From: Melanopsichium pennsylvanicum
Taxonomy: Eukaryota > Basidiomycota > Ustilaginomycetes > Ustilaginales
Assembly: GCA_900208305.1 (NCBI GenBank)
Contig: OAPG01000015.1
Location: 186,001 to 250,000, forward strand
Direction: 5' to 3'
Length of the DNA: 64,000 nt
Shown one piece after another: positions 28,569-39,699 of this stretch (position 1 is the first letter of the stretch; each line of letters starts with the position of its first letter). Made by a program: the position numbers and the translations under genes. The notes under the pieces were generated by a model that was given only the letters and a program-made list of their open reading frames with translations, searched no databases and was not told the DNA's origin.

Positions 28569-31049
28569 TTAAACGACTTGTTCATCATCTTGATCCTCAT
28601 CATCATCGTCAATAGCAGCCTTCCATCGCTTTCTCCTTACATCCTGACCCACCATCAAGTCACTCCCTCCCCCTACTCGTACTCTTCCATCTTGACTCAC
28701 ATCCCTACCCCTACCTCTACCTCTACCCCTCTTTCCCACACCTGCCCCACCTGCGTTAGCCTGCACGAGAAACTCCCTAACCAAACTCCTATCCACAGTT
28801 TGAATGTAATATTTCCCCCCACCATCAGCCCAACTCACACAACCAGATGTATACAATCTCTCCGTAACCCTCAAAATCGCCAAGGGACTACTCAACGTCC
28901 TCTGAGTGAGTCTAAAATCCGGCGGAACGAACGGTTTCAAACTCACAATCTGTGCTCCATCCTTAAGATCCAAAAACAACAACGAAAGATTCTCGTTCGT
29001 CTTTGGCAAAAATGCATAGTTGTTGACCAACACAACATCCGCCCTTTTTAAAACTTCTCTAACCCCATTGTGTTCGCCAAAATCTCCCAACCAAGCCTCA
29101 ACTTCTGCACCACCACGTAATCCCCAAGCTGACCAACGCAATTGTGCCTCTGTAATCTGTTGAGATGCAAGCGTGGAAGGAATGGGCATCATTTCGCATC
29201 CATACGCTTCAGCACCCGTTTGCAAACTCGTTTGAATCAGAAGATTACCTACCCCACTACCTAAATCGACAAAAACCTTTCCTGGACCCAACTTGGTCAA
29301 TTGTGCAATCTCGGACATGAATCGTGGTAACAATTCTCCGTAAACATTGTCAGAAAATGCCTGGTACCGTCCAAGTTCTTCAACACGAGGTCCAACAACG
29401 CGTGCATACACTTGGTCTTGGATGAGTCGCCAAATTCCCTCGGGTACACCACACGTGATACCAAGCGTGTTGATATTAGATGCCAATGCTCCTGTATCGC
29501 GAAGGTTGGCGAGGGCCAAGTTGAAACGCGAAAGAGTGCGCATAAAGAGTGGGCCGTCTCGACGATTACGTGCTTTTGTAAAAGATCGAAGGATGGAATC
29601 TGGATCGGAATTGGTGGTTGTGGTCGTCGAGCTGTGATCAGAAGTAAGCGAAGATTCGGTGGGAGCAGGTGAATCCAATCGAAGAAGATGAACAGCGTTG
29701 TTGACCAGTACAGACTTGGCTACATTCCCACCAACGGTGGCGGTGGAGGATGATGATGGTGCGAGGTGAGATGAAGGTGAGACAGGCGCAGTGTGTGAAG
29801 TGACTCTATCGTCGTGCGAATCGGGAGTCTTGGAACCAGACAGATGCTGAGTTTTCGAAACAAGACCACCGACAAGTTCATCTCGACGCGAAGCTTTGGA
29901 TGCTTGACTGTCGAAAAGATCTGCAGATTTGGCTCGGGTGCCATTAACGCGATCGCTTTCGATCAAGGCGGTGGCGGTGGCGGTGGCGCTGACGCTGGTA
30001 GTGGAGGCAGAGCCACCGTTGGTTGCCGACGGAAGGATCATTCCGGCATTATTTGACACTTCGAGACTGTCCAATTGACCGAACGCTTTGCGTTGTTCTT
30101 GGGTCAAAAAGTGGGTCACAATGGCGCGAACTGTGGCTAGGAGCTCCATGAGTGGATCATACTCATCAGTATCCTTGGGGACGAGAAGAAGAAACTCTTC
30201 GGATGCGCCTAATCCAGGATACTCGACAACTGCCCTGGGTGCATCGCCAAGGCCGTGAAAGTAAGGGCCATATAATTTGAAGTTGGATGAGACAATGTCT
30301 GCTGACGAGATGGGTTTGGATTGTTGTGCTGCTGTGTCTTGACTCGAAGAAGACGTGGAAGCGAGGACATCGCGTGGAACCGTGTAGTTGGGCAGAACGC
30401 CGTCTCGACCGACCTTTTGGTAACTATCGGTAATGGGATATGGGTCGACACTTGCACGCTTGGAGCCACGAGGGGTAGATGGAGCGGTGCTTGCTTTGCG
30501 AGATGTCGTGCCCCAACCACCGAGCTCGTCATCTTGATTTAAATCGTCGCTATCCGAATCGACGATCTTCTTCTTTGATTTCTTTGGTTTGGGCTTGGAT
30601 ATGGACGCAGCTGTTGAAGTTCGTTTCGAGACTGAGGTGCTCTTTGACTTGAAGGAGGAGGAGGTGGTAGAAGAAGAAGAAGAAGACTTGACCGGGGCTC
30701 TTAGTTGAGCTTCCAAACTGGTCTCGATGGACTTTTGACGCTGTGCAGCTAGCCTCTCTTCGATGATGCGTCTACGCTTTTCTTCCGGGAGAGCATTTTT
30801 CGAATTGTAGCCAGAAAGAGCTGCGATAGCATCACGAGGTTGTGTAGGTTTAGGGGCAGTCAGTTTCTTCTTGACTGTTGTGACCACTGTGACGGTTGGC
30901 GAGGTGAGTTTGGTCTTTTTGAGCGGATGTTGAGCTGTAGTAGAGGAGGTTGAACTTGTGCGTGAACCATGAGATGTGGAAGCGGAAGTGGATGTTGTTG
31001 CAGATGACGGTTTGGCTGATGACGCCTTGCCGCCAAAGAAGTTGATCAT
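28569..31049 (-). CDS. DOT1: Histone H3-K79 methyltransferase Dot1
   Basis: This nuclear enzyme methylates lysine 79 of histone H3. The 826-residue protein starts with a 250-residue Ser/Thr/Lys-rich tail that may bind DNA or nucleosomes and includes KKSKKKIVDSDSDD. The catalytic fold occupies about 470-780. The D1 block PEGIWRLIQDQVYARVV is followed by the SAM motif VDLGSGVGN at 594-602, Glu619 in GCEMM, and the NNYAF motif at 676-680 that lines the lysine channel. Fungal enzymes usually place the catalytic domain at the C-terminus, as here. A short RG-rich and acidic tail follows it. Confidence 0.95.
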   Translation of the reverse strand: MINFFGGKASSAKPSSATTSTSASTSHGSRTSSTSSTTAQHPLKKTKLTSPTVTVVTTVKKKLTAPKPTQPRDAIAALSGYNSKNALPEEKRRRIIEERLAAQRQKSIETSLEAQLRAPVKSSSSSSTTSSSFKSKSTSVSKRTSTAASISKPKPKKSKKKIVDSDSDDLNQDDELGGWGTTSRKASTAPSTPRGSKRASVDPYPITDSYQKVGRDGVLPNYTVPRDVLASTSSSSQDTAAQQSKPISSADIVSSNFKLYGPYFHGLGDAPRAVVEYPGLGASEEFLLLVPKDTDEYDPLMELLATVRAIVTHFLTQEQRKAFGQLDSLEVSNNAGMILPSATNGGSASTTSVSATATATALIESDRVNGTRAKSADLFDSQASKASRRDELVGGLVSKTQHLSGSKTPDSHDDRVTSHTAPVSPSSHLAPSSSSTATVGGNVAKSVLVNNAVHLLRLDSPAPTESSLTSDHSSTTTTTNSDPDSILRSFTKARNRRDGPLFMRTLSRFNLALANLRDTGALASNINTLGITCGVPEGIWRLIQDQVYARVVGPRVEELGRYQAFSDNVYGELLPRFMSEIAQLTKLGPGKVFVDLGSGVGNLLIQTSLQTGAEAYGCEMMPIPSTLASQQITEAQLRWSAWGLRGGAEVEAWLGDFGEHNGVREVLKRADVVLVNNYAFLPKTNENLSLLFLDLKDGAQIVSLKPFVPPDFRLTQRTLSSPLAILRVTERLYTSGCVSWADGGGKYYIQTVDRSLVREFLVQANAGGAGVGKRGRGRGRGRDVSQDGRVRVGGGSDLMVGQDVRRKRWKAAIDDDDEDQDDEQVV

Positions 31050-32180
31050 GACGGTCGGTATGAAAAAGTGGCTGAAGAAAACAAACGCGGGGTGGAACCC
31101 TGTATTTCAGTAACGATTGGACATGAGAGAATGACAATTAGAGGATGCTGGTATCGAGTGATGTATTGTTGAAGGGTGTGTGGCCACCAGAGACGCGAAC
31201 GGTATGCTGATACTAGTACAAGGTGCTAAAAAAGAGTGTGGAAGGGCGAAAGGGTCCAAAGATGTGGGGTGGTGATGAGCTTGATTTGGGTGCGATTACC
31301 AAGGTATAGAAGTATGAAAGCGTAATATGTCAATGGTACAGAATGCGGGAATGGGGATGATGGTAGACTTGAAAAAGGAAGATTGTGCACACAAACATGT
31401 ACACAATTTACAATCAATCCACTTGCCAGCTCTGAGAGTGAGTTTGCGCGCTTTCCGGCTTTGCACTTACAGTGCAGACGCTCTCGTGCAAGCGTCAGAC
31501 GACCTTTTCTTTCCAACTCCACCTTGATCCGCGTGCCCATGCCTATGCCCATTCCCCGATCCCATCTTTTGGAAGCAAAGGGGAAATGCTCCTTTTCTCG
31601 TGCGATAAACCGTGCGTGAAAGCAGAATTTTTGGATTTTGTTTTGTTGACTTAGCGTATTTTCAGCGATATCAATCACAATCACGAATGCTTAAGATCTT
31701 AATTCTCACATTGGCTGTGACAGCGGTCATTCCATACCAAAAGAAACATATCTAACATGTTAGGGTGTCCAATTGAATTGGAAACAATTTGATTTTGACT
31801 GTGCCCGTGCACCGCTCTCTAGTCTTGGATCTTGATCAGAGCAGCACATACAGTGTACCGTAAATTTACTTTGACAGTACATTTATCACATTACAGTATC
31901 CAAGCTACAGTTGCCAAAGTCTTAGAATATACTTGAAAGCCTTTGCCGCTTTTTCGCGCCTTTGGTGAAAGACGCCATCGTCACCTTGTCGGTCAACCTA
32001 CACCATCTCACCCTCACTCGCTTCCTTCACGCATTCTATTCTGCTATTTATCATCCAAAGTCCATTTGACGCCAAACCCGTCAAACTCAACATCTGCAAA
32101 CGTAGCTACTGCTTTATTCTCGAATTCCCTACGACGTATATCCTCACACCTCAATACCACCGCTTCTCGTCGTCTCAACC
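31050..32180. promoter_or_regulatory. Divergent promoter region DOT1 / CMK1
   Basis: These 1.13 kb separate two divergent start codons. A TTACAGTA (31891-31898) and related pieces cluster at 31856-31900. The 200 bp before CMK1 are CT-rich. No gene is supported; a minus-strand frame near 31226-31684 has no recognisable features. Confidence 0.5.
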
Positions 32181-33266
32181 ATGGCTTCGGCTCAACCTCA
32201 AACAGTACCATGTGCATACAAGACGGGTCGAACTCTAGGTCAAGGAACGTATGCAGTCGTGAAAGAAGCAGTTCACATCAAGACGGGTCAATACTACGCT
32301 TGCAAGGTGATTTCGAAAAAACTCATGGAAGGAAGAGAGCACATGGTTCGCAACGAAATCGCCGCACTCAAACGCGTTTCTCAAGGTCATCGTTCCATCG
32401 TTACCTTGGTCGACTATTTTGAAACTATGAACAATCTTTATCTCGTGACTGACTTGTGTGTTGGTGGAGAGCTCTTTGATCGAATCTGCGAAAGGGGGAG
32501 TTATTTCGAAAAGGATGCTGCACACATTGTTCGAACCATCACAGAAGCTGTGGTTTATTTGCATGATCAAGCAATCGTTCATAGGGATCTCAAACCCGAA
32601 AATCTCTTGTTTAGGGACAAGACAGAACATAGTGACCTTTTGATCGCCGACTTTGGTCTTTCCAGAGTTGTTGACGATGAAAAAATCACTGTGCTTTCCA
32701 CTACTTGTGGTACACCTGGTTACATGGCTCCCGAGATTTTCAAAAAGACGGGTCACGGCAAACCGGTTGATATGTGGGCGATTGGTGTTATCACTTACTT
32801 TCTTCTTTGTGGTTATACTCCTTTCGATCGCGATACCACTATGGAAGAAATGCAAGCCATCATCAACGCCGATTATCGTTTCGAACCTACTCAATACTGG
32901 GAACACGTCTCAAATCGTGCCAAACATTTCATCAATCAACTTCTCACCATCGATCCAACTAAACGTTTAACTGCAAAACAAGCTTTAAACCATCCTTGGC
33001 TCGAATCTGCCTCTTCAACATCATCAGGTTTCAAAACAATCAATCAAGATGATCATGTACAACAAAAGGATTTGTTGCCAGATATCAAATCCGCTTTCAA
33101 CGCAAAAAGGACTTTTAGAAAGGCTGTTAACGGTATCAGATTGATTAATAGGTTGAGAACAAATGAACATGTTCCCAATAAGGAAGAAATTGAAATTCTC
33201 AGACAAACTATAAAGGATGCAGAGCAGGAGTGTAGCAATCTTGATCAGGTCTTGCAACATTCATAA
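32181..33266 (+). CDS. Ca2+/calmodulin-dependent protein kinase (Cmk1 type)
   Basis: This is a 361-residue CaMK-family Ser/Thr kinase. The Gly loop GQGTYAVVK lies at 20-28, the catalytic lysine is K42 (YACK), HRDLKPEN is at 134-141, DFG at 157-159 and APE at 183-185. The activation loop STTCGTPGYMAPE carries a Thr at the position phosphorylated by CaMK kinase in CaMKI (T174). After the kinase domain (about 15-275), a basic amphipathic stretch near 311-332 (AFNAKRTFRKAV...INRLR) suits an autoinhibitory calmodulin-binding segment. The layout matches fission yeast Cmk1. Codons become AT-rich towards the 3' end. The gene is convergent with the GCK kinase. Confidence 0.9.
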   Translation: MASAQPQTVPCAYKTGRTLGQGTYAVVKEAVHIKTGQYYACKVISKKLMEGREHMVRNEIAALKRVSQGHRSIVTLVDYFETMNNLYLVTDLCVGGELFDRICERGSYFEKDAAHIVRTITEAVVYLHDQAIVHRDLKPENLLFRDKTEHSDLLIADFGLSRVVDDEKITVLSTTCGTPGYMAPEIFKKTGHGKPVDMWAIGVITYFLLCGYTPFDRDTTMEEMQAIINADYRFEPTQYWEHVSNRAKHFINQLLTIDPTKRLTAKQALNHPWLESASSTSSGFKTINQDDHVQQKDLLPDIKSAFNAKRTFRKAVNGIRLINRLRTNEHVPNKEEIEILRQTIKDAEQECSNLDQVLQHS

Positions 33267-33783
33267 AAATAAAATAAAAATAAAAATAAAAAAAAAACAA
33301 ATACCAGGAACTTTATTTAACCTTTCCTATGATCCTCCTTTTTTTTGTTACTGGATGACCATCCATTTCGCATTCCCTTTCAAAACACACACGGCTTGTT
33401 TCCATAGGCCCAAAAGGGATTCCAATACCATTGCACAGTATCACGCTCAAAACCACCCAGCCACGTATACCGCAAGCATTTCCAAATGTAACCTTATCGG
33501 TCTCTTTTACCCACAACCAATTCATTAACATCTTCATGCCCAAGTTGATATCTTCACAAACATACGCGCAATCATCACCTCCAAGATGTCAAGGTGTTAA
33601 AACAAAAAAAATGAAAATTATTGAAAATTGAATACAGTGTCCGTAAAATTGTTGATTGACCACATGCTGTGCAAGATTGCCAAAGCACACAAGTGCACCT
33701 TATAAATTCGACATGACGAGCTAAAGTGTGGTTGGTTGAAGGGTAAGATGTGTGGATATGAAAGGTGTAAAATTCCCCTTTAC
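33267..33783. other. Convergent 3' region CMK1 / GCK kinase
   Basis: This 517-bp AT-rich stretch starts with A-rich AAATAAAAAT repeats right after the CMK1 stop, a likely polyadenylation region. No gene is seen. Confidence 0.55.
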
Positions 33784-36210
33784 TCAGTAACCCATCCATC
33801 GAGTGCGTAAACCTTCCAGCCAACGACCATACAGCAAATCAGCAATGGGCGATCTGGGCGCCTCATCTACACTCGCATTCGACGCTTGCAGCTTGGCAAC
33901 CTGAGCACCCGTCAACCTCTGCCGAAACGTCGTCGATAGATTCTCCCGTGCCTGTTCATCGTCGTTGATGCTCAGCAGCAAATCTACAATCGTCGAGTAG
34001 GCAAGCCGCGAATTGAGCATGCTCAAGTCTTCAAACCCTTTCGAAATCATCTCAAGCGCCTCCATCTCGGCTGCATCCACATCCTGCTCCTTGGCTCGCT
34101 CCATGGCGGGCAGAATTACGTCGCGCACCAGGTTCTCACCAGCTGTGGCGTGTGCTTTGGCTGTGCTGCTCGAGCTGGCAAGTGCCGAACGCGAATGTCG
34201 AAGGTGTCGTTGGGCAGATCCTTCCGTCGTCGCTTTCTTGTCCAACCCAGAAGGTGCAGAGCCGCTTCGAAGGCTACCAATGTATTGCTGGCTGATCTTT
34301 GCGGATCCGCCCGCGTCAAATCGACGCACAGGTCGAAGAGTTTCCAGCCCATTGGTCACGTCACCTTCTCGGAGGACGGTGCCATTGATGTCGTTGCGCT
34401 CGTTCCAGCTGCTTCGGCGAGGGCGATTCTCTGTCGAGCGCGAAGACGAAGCTGCAGAGCCGTTCCTGCTGTGGCTGGGTGATGCTTTACCATCGCGAGC
34501 GCATCGAATGTGCTGAGTGGCAGTGGAGCCAGCATGCGATGAAGCCATGGTGGCGGCTGCGGTAGCAATGTCAACACTACTTTCGGCAAGCCCGCTTGCG
34601 GAAGGCGGTGCCAGGTGTGATGTCGATGACGCAGCTGCAGCGTTCCTACCAACGCCGCCAGCAAGGTACCCGTTGGGCGCATCAGATGGCCGCATGCCTC
34701 GGAAAGAAGCACACAGCGCATCCACGTGCATCGAGTCTCGAACCTTTTCGGCTGGCGTTGAGGGACCAGATGCGGTAGAAGTGGCTGGTGTGCTGGAACA
34801 TCGACTGAGAGCATCACTGCTGGTGTACGCCTCCGTCGAAAGGTCAGAAAGGTCATCGTGTTCACCACCAGCGATGGCAGCGTGGTTGCCACGAATGGTG
34901 CCATTGCGTCGCGGCGTGTGCATCATACTGTCAACAGCCTCCATGAGCTCCGCAGCTGGACGACCGCCTCGAACGGTATCGTGGCCTGCTCGGTCCTCGT
35001 TGGGAGCAGGTGGGCCACGACCTGGCTCGGCCCAAACGTCGAGGTCATCACCATCGCGGTCCGGGTTATCGTATACCGACATGCGGGATCGCATCGTGTC
35101 AAATTGCCACTCGCTCATCATGGTGCCGCCAACGATTGTCGACTCAGCGTCGAAACCACGCAGATGGTCACGAACGATGGCACCGCCTCGGTTGGCGCCT
35201 CGTGCCTTGTACTCCTGGTGCTTCTCGATAAGCTCGGTCAGAAGTACGGTTTTCTTGGCGTATTTGATGAAGCGGTGAGAGAGGAGCTCCTTGGTCGAAG
35301 GACGATGCTTGGGATCCTTGATGAGACAAAGATCGACAAAGTCCTTGAAGGCGGAAGAAAAGTTGCCCTCGAGGGTAGGGCTCTTGGCTTTGGGGATGAG
35401 GAAGAGGACGCGCATTGGGTGGTACTCGGCCAGTGGTGGTTCGCCCTTGGCCATCTCGATGGCAGTGATACCAAGTGACCAGATGTCGGCCTTGTAGTCG
35501 TAGCCCGCTTGTCGGATGACCTCGGGTGCCATCCAGAATGGGGTACCGACAAAAGTGTTTCGCCTCGACTTGTTGTTGGAAAGCTGTGCAGCTACACCAA
35601 AGTCGGCGAGCTTGACCTTTCCGCTGGCCGAAAGGAGCACGTTGGCTGCCTTGATGTCGCGGTGAATCTTGCCTTCGTTGTGAAGGTATTCGAGACCGAG
35701 CAGGAGCTCGCGGCAGATAATGGCGATGTGTGCTTCAGAAAAGGGACCAGCTTTGAGCAGATCGAGACACGAGCCGCCTGCAAGATATTCCATGATGATC
35801 CAAAGCTTGTACCCTTTGACGAAACTGCCATAATAGCGTGTGACCCACTCACTGTCACATTGTGCCAAGTGAGCAATCTCTTGCTGGATCTCGCTGATAT
35901 CGTCATCGGAATCCTCCAAGTCGACCTGTTTGATGGCTACGATCTGACGTGACTCTTTGTGCATGGCTTTGTAGACGGTACCAAAGGAGCCAGCACCAAT
36001 CTTTTCGAGGAGCTCATACTGTTCGGAGAGCTCTTTGGCGGATGCACTTGGCTTTGGTGGTGAGCGAACAGGACTGCTTGGACCAGCTATCGCTGATGAT
36101 GGGAGCGGTGACGCTGAGCTTGTCCTCGTGGGCGGAGACGGGCTGGTGTCTCGGAGTGGTTTGCGTTGCCCGAGAAGTGGAGATCTTGAGGGAAGTGGTA
36201 GGTTCGGCAT
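33784..36210 (-). CDS. don3: Ste20-like germinal centre kinase (Don3/Sid1 group)
   Basis: This is an 808-residue kinase of the GCK-III class. After a Pro/Ser-rich 60-residue tail, the kinase domain (about 65-315) has the Gly loop GAGSFGTVYK, K94 (VAIK), HRDIKAAN at 183-190, DFG at 203-205 and the GCK hallmark GTPFWMAPE at 222-230. The C-terminal 480 residues are Ser/Ala-rich, ending in a leucine-containing helical region (MISKGFEDLSMLNSRLAY). In Ustilago maydis the matching kinase is Don3, needed for cell separation after cytokinesis. Nak1/Kic1 is the alternative. Orthology to Don3 is inferred from domain type, length and my unverified recollection that don3 and hok1 are linked there. Confidence 0.82.
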   Translation of the reverse strand: MPNLPLPSRSPLLGQRKPLRDTSPSPPTRTSSASPLPSSAIAGPSSPVRSPPKPSASAKELSEQYELLEKIGAGSFGTVYKAMHKESRQIVAIKQVDLEDSDDDISEIQQEIAHLAQCDSEWVTRYYGSFVKGYKLWIIMEYLAGGSCLDLLKAGPFSEAHIAIICRELLLGLEYLHNEGKIHRDIKAANVLLSASGKVKLADFGVAAQLSNNKSRRNTFVGTPFWMAPEVIRQAGYDYKADIWSLGITAIEMAKGEPPLAEYHPMRVLFLIPKAKSPTLEGNFSSAFKDFVDLCLIKDPKHRPSTKELLSHRFIKYAKKTVLLTELIEKHQEYKARGANRGGAIVRDHLRGFDAESTIVGGTMMSEWQFDTMRSRMSVYDNPDRDGDDLDVWAEPGRGPPAPNEDRAGHDTVRGGRPAAELMEAVDSMMHTPRRNGTIRGNHAAIAGGEHDDLSDLSTEAYTSSDALSRCSSTPATSTASGPSTPAEKVRDSMHVDALCASFRGMRPSDAPNGYLAGGVGRNAAAASSTSHLAPPSASGLAESSVDIATAAATMASSHAGSTATQHIRCARDGKASPSHSRNGSAASSSRSTENRPRRSSWNERNDINGTVLREGDVTNGLETLRPVRRFDAGGSAKISQQYIGSLRSGSAPSGLDKKATTEGSAQRHLRHSRSALASSSSTAKAHATAGENLVRDVILPAMERAKEQDVDAAEMEALEMISKGFEDLSMLNSRLAYSTIVDLLLSINDDEQARENLSTTFRQRLTGAQVAKLQASNASVDEAPRSPIADLLYGRWLEGLRTRWMGY

Positions 36211-36230
36211 TGTGAACGTGAGGTTGAATC

Positions 36231-36274
36231 AAGGCGGAGCAGCGATGAAAGGCGGAGCAGCGATGAAAGGCGGA
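36231..36274. repeat. 18-bp tandem repeat
   Basis: Two perfect copies of AAGGCGGAGCAGCGATGA plus a partial third lie 20 bp upstream of the kinase start codon, in its leader. On the gene's strand the repeat carries a TCATCGCTGCTCC unit. Confidence 0.9.
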
Positions 36275-37289
36275 ACGAAAAGTGGTGACACCCAGGGCAA
36301 GATGGCGAGGCAAGTTGACGAATCACACAGGACTTGCCGGTTTGCTTGCGTAAGTAGCTGGCTCAGGGCTTTGGTTGGGGAGTGGTATGGGATGGGCAAG
36401 GTGCGAGTTCAAGTTTGCGAAGAGCGACGTGGTGGTAGAGGAAGTAGCACAATTCGACAAGAGTCTTGTGAAAGTGAATGTGAGCCCAAAGGGCTAATGC
36501 TGAGAGCAGTAATGCTGTTTTCAGGAGTGAAATCGTTCTCGAGAGAGACAGATGATCGTATAAAGTCGTGATGCAATGCTTAATCGTAAGAGGGTCGTAC
36601 GATGGTCGAGATAGGTTTGACTGCGATACGTTGTCTCGCTATGAAAAACAGAATGAATGGTGGCAGAGGGGGAAGTGAGAGGAGGAAAATCAAAGCAGGT
36701 AGAGATGAGACAGCATGCAGAGCCAGCAAGAGTTGGACGATGGTGTTATTTTAGGAATGGGTATATTGAGAGAGAGCAAGATAGAGTTTGTATGGTTTAC
36801 GTATGGGTGGTGTGGGCTGGTGGGATTGGTGCGTGTGTGATATGTGTGTGTGATGTGATGTGTGTCGGACGGGAAGGAGGAGCAGCCAAAGGAGGCAGCG
36901 TAGGGAAAAGAGAATTATGAACGAGCAAAAGAGGTTGAGAGGTCAAGGGCGTTGATTAGGTGATGGAGGGGGAGGAGATTCGAGAAGCATAGGGAAGAAG
37001 AAGGGGGAAAAGGGGGGCAAAAGGGTCAGAAAAGAGGGGTTCAAGGCGAGTAAACGATGACGAGGGCGGTACCACGAAAGAAAGCCAAGCTTGACAAATT
37101 TGAAATGGAAAGTCAGAGTAGTAGAAGGCAAGGCAAGGGAAAGTGTCACAACTTGAACACTAACTTACGCTACCGTCGATACTGAGCCTCAAACAAGCGC
37201 TACGCTTAGCGGAGTAGCGGAAAGGATGGATGCGTTTGTGGTGTGGTGTGGTGTTATGGCTGCATACAATTAGGCAGAATGAAGCAATG

Positions 37290-37366
37290 TGTTGTGCTGT
37301 GCTGTGCTGTGCTGTGCTGTGCTGTGCTGTGCTGTGCTGTGCTGTGCTGTGTTGTGCTGTGCTGTG
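37290..37366. repeat. 5-bp tandem repeat (TGTGC)n
   Basis: About 15 copies of TGTGC, with one TGTGT variant near the end, lie about 1.1 kb upstream of the GCK kinase. It is an unusual pentanucleotide microsatellite. Confidence 0.95.
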
Positions 37367-39699
37367 AAGTGGGCGGCTGGTTGGAATTGGCGTCGGTGGT
37401 TCAAATCTGCTTCATCAGCCGCCTTTTCGCTCAAAAACTCTCTCTCTCTTTCTTCTCTCTCTCTTTCCCACGACTCGAATTGATCTTTGCCAAAGAAAAA
37501 ACAACAACACTAACACCGACCACGCAAAAACTAGAATACACGAATTAAAAAAAATTTGAATAAAAAATACTCATTTTGAAAAAGGGGGAGCGATGACGGC
37601 AACAGAGCGTGAGGCTGCAGAGCAATGTGATTTATTACTGTCTGTATGCATCTGTAGGATCGTCCAAGTGCATCGGATTTTTTTTTGCCCCTGTTTTCGC
37701 ACAAAAAGCACAAAACAGCGTCTGCAGAATTACGGCGCAGGGTCAGCGCTCGTTGCGGGTCCTTGCATGAGAGTCTAACTTAAAGATAGGTGTTTATTTT
37801 TCGCGCGATTAACCCCAGAGCACTGTATTTCGCATCGCAACTACAAGAGCAGCAAACCCTGAGGGAGAGCAGGGTAGGAACAATTAGAATTTCAATCCAA
37901 AAAAAAAAAAAAAAAACCCCAACAATACTAGTTCACCACATGTTTTTTCGCTGCTGCTGCTGCATATTGTGTCTAATAACGCAGCGGTTCGCATCACATC
38001 TACATAGTAAACCGTATGTATTTAAATTTACTGTACGTTTGCGACTGAAACTGCATTCATACAGGCTAACAACTACGCTCAATTTGGCAAGTCGAAATTA
38101 AAATTCGTCTTGTCCTTCAGGCCTCGCCATCAACCAGAACAGCCTAGCGCTGCCCGCGGAAGCACAAATGAAAAGGGGTTCAATGGACGAGAACCTGGCC
38201 GAACAGGCGTCGCACACTGAGTGCCATGCCCGCGCCTCACAAGACGACAGAATTTGACTGGCTTTCTCCGATCCAACGACTTTGCAAGGTGTCAAATTCA
38301 AATCAGCGCTTAGCCCGCTGTAGGTAAGCATCGCACCTTCAGGACGAGGTCAGCTTCGCTCACTGCAGGGGTTGGAACATGCGTGCGGAAGGACGCGCAA
38401 CCCAATGTCGTTACTTGCAGAGCAACGAGACCTTTTCTATTGTCTCACAATAAGCTCGAGTCTGAAATTTAAGCTGGTTAATCAAATGCAATCTTTGGTC
38501 ACAGCCTTGAACAATGTGTTATATCACGTCGGAAAAACCGATCCAAGCTCTCGATGAGCCGGTTGACACAATTTTCAATTTCGGTACTTGCTAGCGTCAC
38601 AAGTACCCGTCAGCAAAAGGATCGAATGGTATTTTCCTGCATCTATACAACACTCAGCGACGGCAGGACCGACCTGTTTCGCATAATTTGATCACAGCTC
38701 CCAAAATATCACTATATCTTTGAACAAAGATTTTGCAGCGGATGGAGCTCTGTTCGGCGTTTGTACATGTTGCAGCCTCGAGGAGTAATGTGCAGCACGC
38801 AGCCGAAACGTTTTTCGGTGAGTTTCGCTGAGCGAGCCATCGACTTAGTTTGGTTTTCAAGAGTGTCAGCATGAACCACAGAATGAAACGTTTTCCTCGT
38901 CAAAGAGACCTACCTCTGTTTCTTTTCCGAGCAAATTTTGTCAACATGTTTGTCATGGTCGCAACACACATGCTTAAATAATCTCCACAGCTGCACGTCC
39001 TCTACGTGTCTGTCATGTCAAACATTTGTCAATATTGCTTCTGACCGTTCCTGCATCGTCAATTTCATGCTAGCGTACACGCCAAGTCAGCCTTTTTAAG
39101 AGGTACCTAAGCTGTGCAGCATCACACACACACACACCTCAAGCTCTTTCTGCGGCGTGATATCACTCCTATGACAGCCGGAGCTCCATTCGTTCTCGCA
39201 AAGCGATTCGATCAGTTTTGCAACCAAAGAATGCTCAAGCCTCTCAAATGAAATGATGATTGTATAGAGAAAAAATAATAGTATTAAGATCATACCTATA
39301 ATTCACCTTTCAGTTCTCCTTTCAAGTTGCATCCTTATCCTCGAGTCGGTGATCAAGTCCGCTTCTTTTCCCACAAGATATTGTGTCTTTGGTGCAAGTA
39401 AAAAGGTCGAGAAATACCATGGGAAAGAGCCTTTTTGAGCAACACAAACATGAAAGGGCAAGGGTGTGGATTGCATTTGTCTTAGATCGTAGCCGCCTTA
39501 AAATTTTAAGATGAAACAATTACCCTGCAGACGGCGTAGCAGATCCTTTGGTCCCTTGAACACTCCTTTTTGCTGAGCCTGCTTTGGCTGAAAAATAAAA
39601 GTCAAATTACTTTGTTGAGCTTCTTATCATTTGTACTCCTACGGGGACCCCTCTACTCCGAGAGCGTGGGAGAGCAGCGTCACCAAGAATTATTGGGGT

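Noticed and set aside
31226..31684. Minus-strand frame of 152 codons in the DOT1/CMK1 promoter region
   Set aside because: Composition is random-looking and no motif is recognised; it fits chance in an open stretch.
34517..35278. Plus-strand frame of 253 codons
   Set aside because: It is the antisense shadow of the GCK kinase gene.
37396..37412. GGTTCAAATCT resembling a tRNA B box
   Set aside because: No A box, acceptor stem or anticodon arm can be drawn around it.
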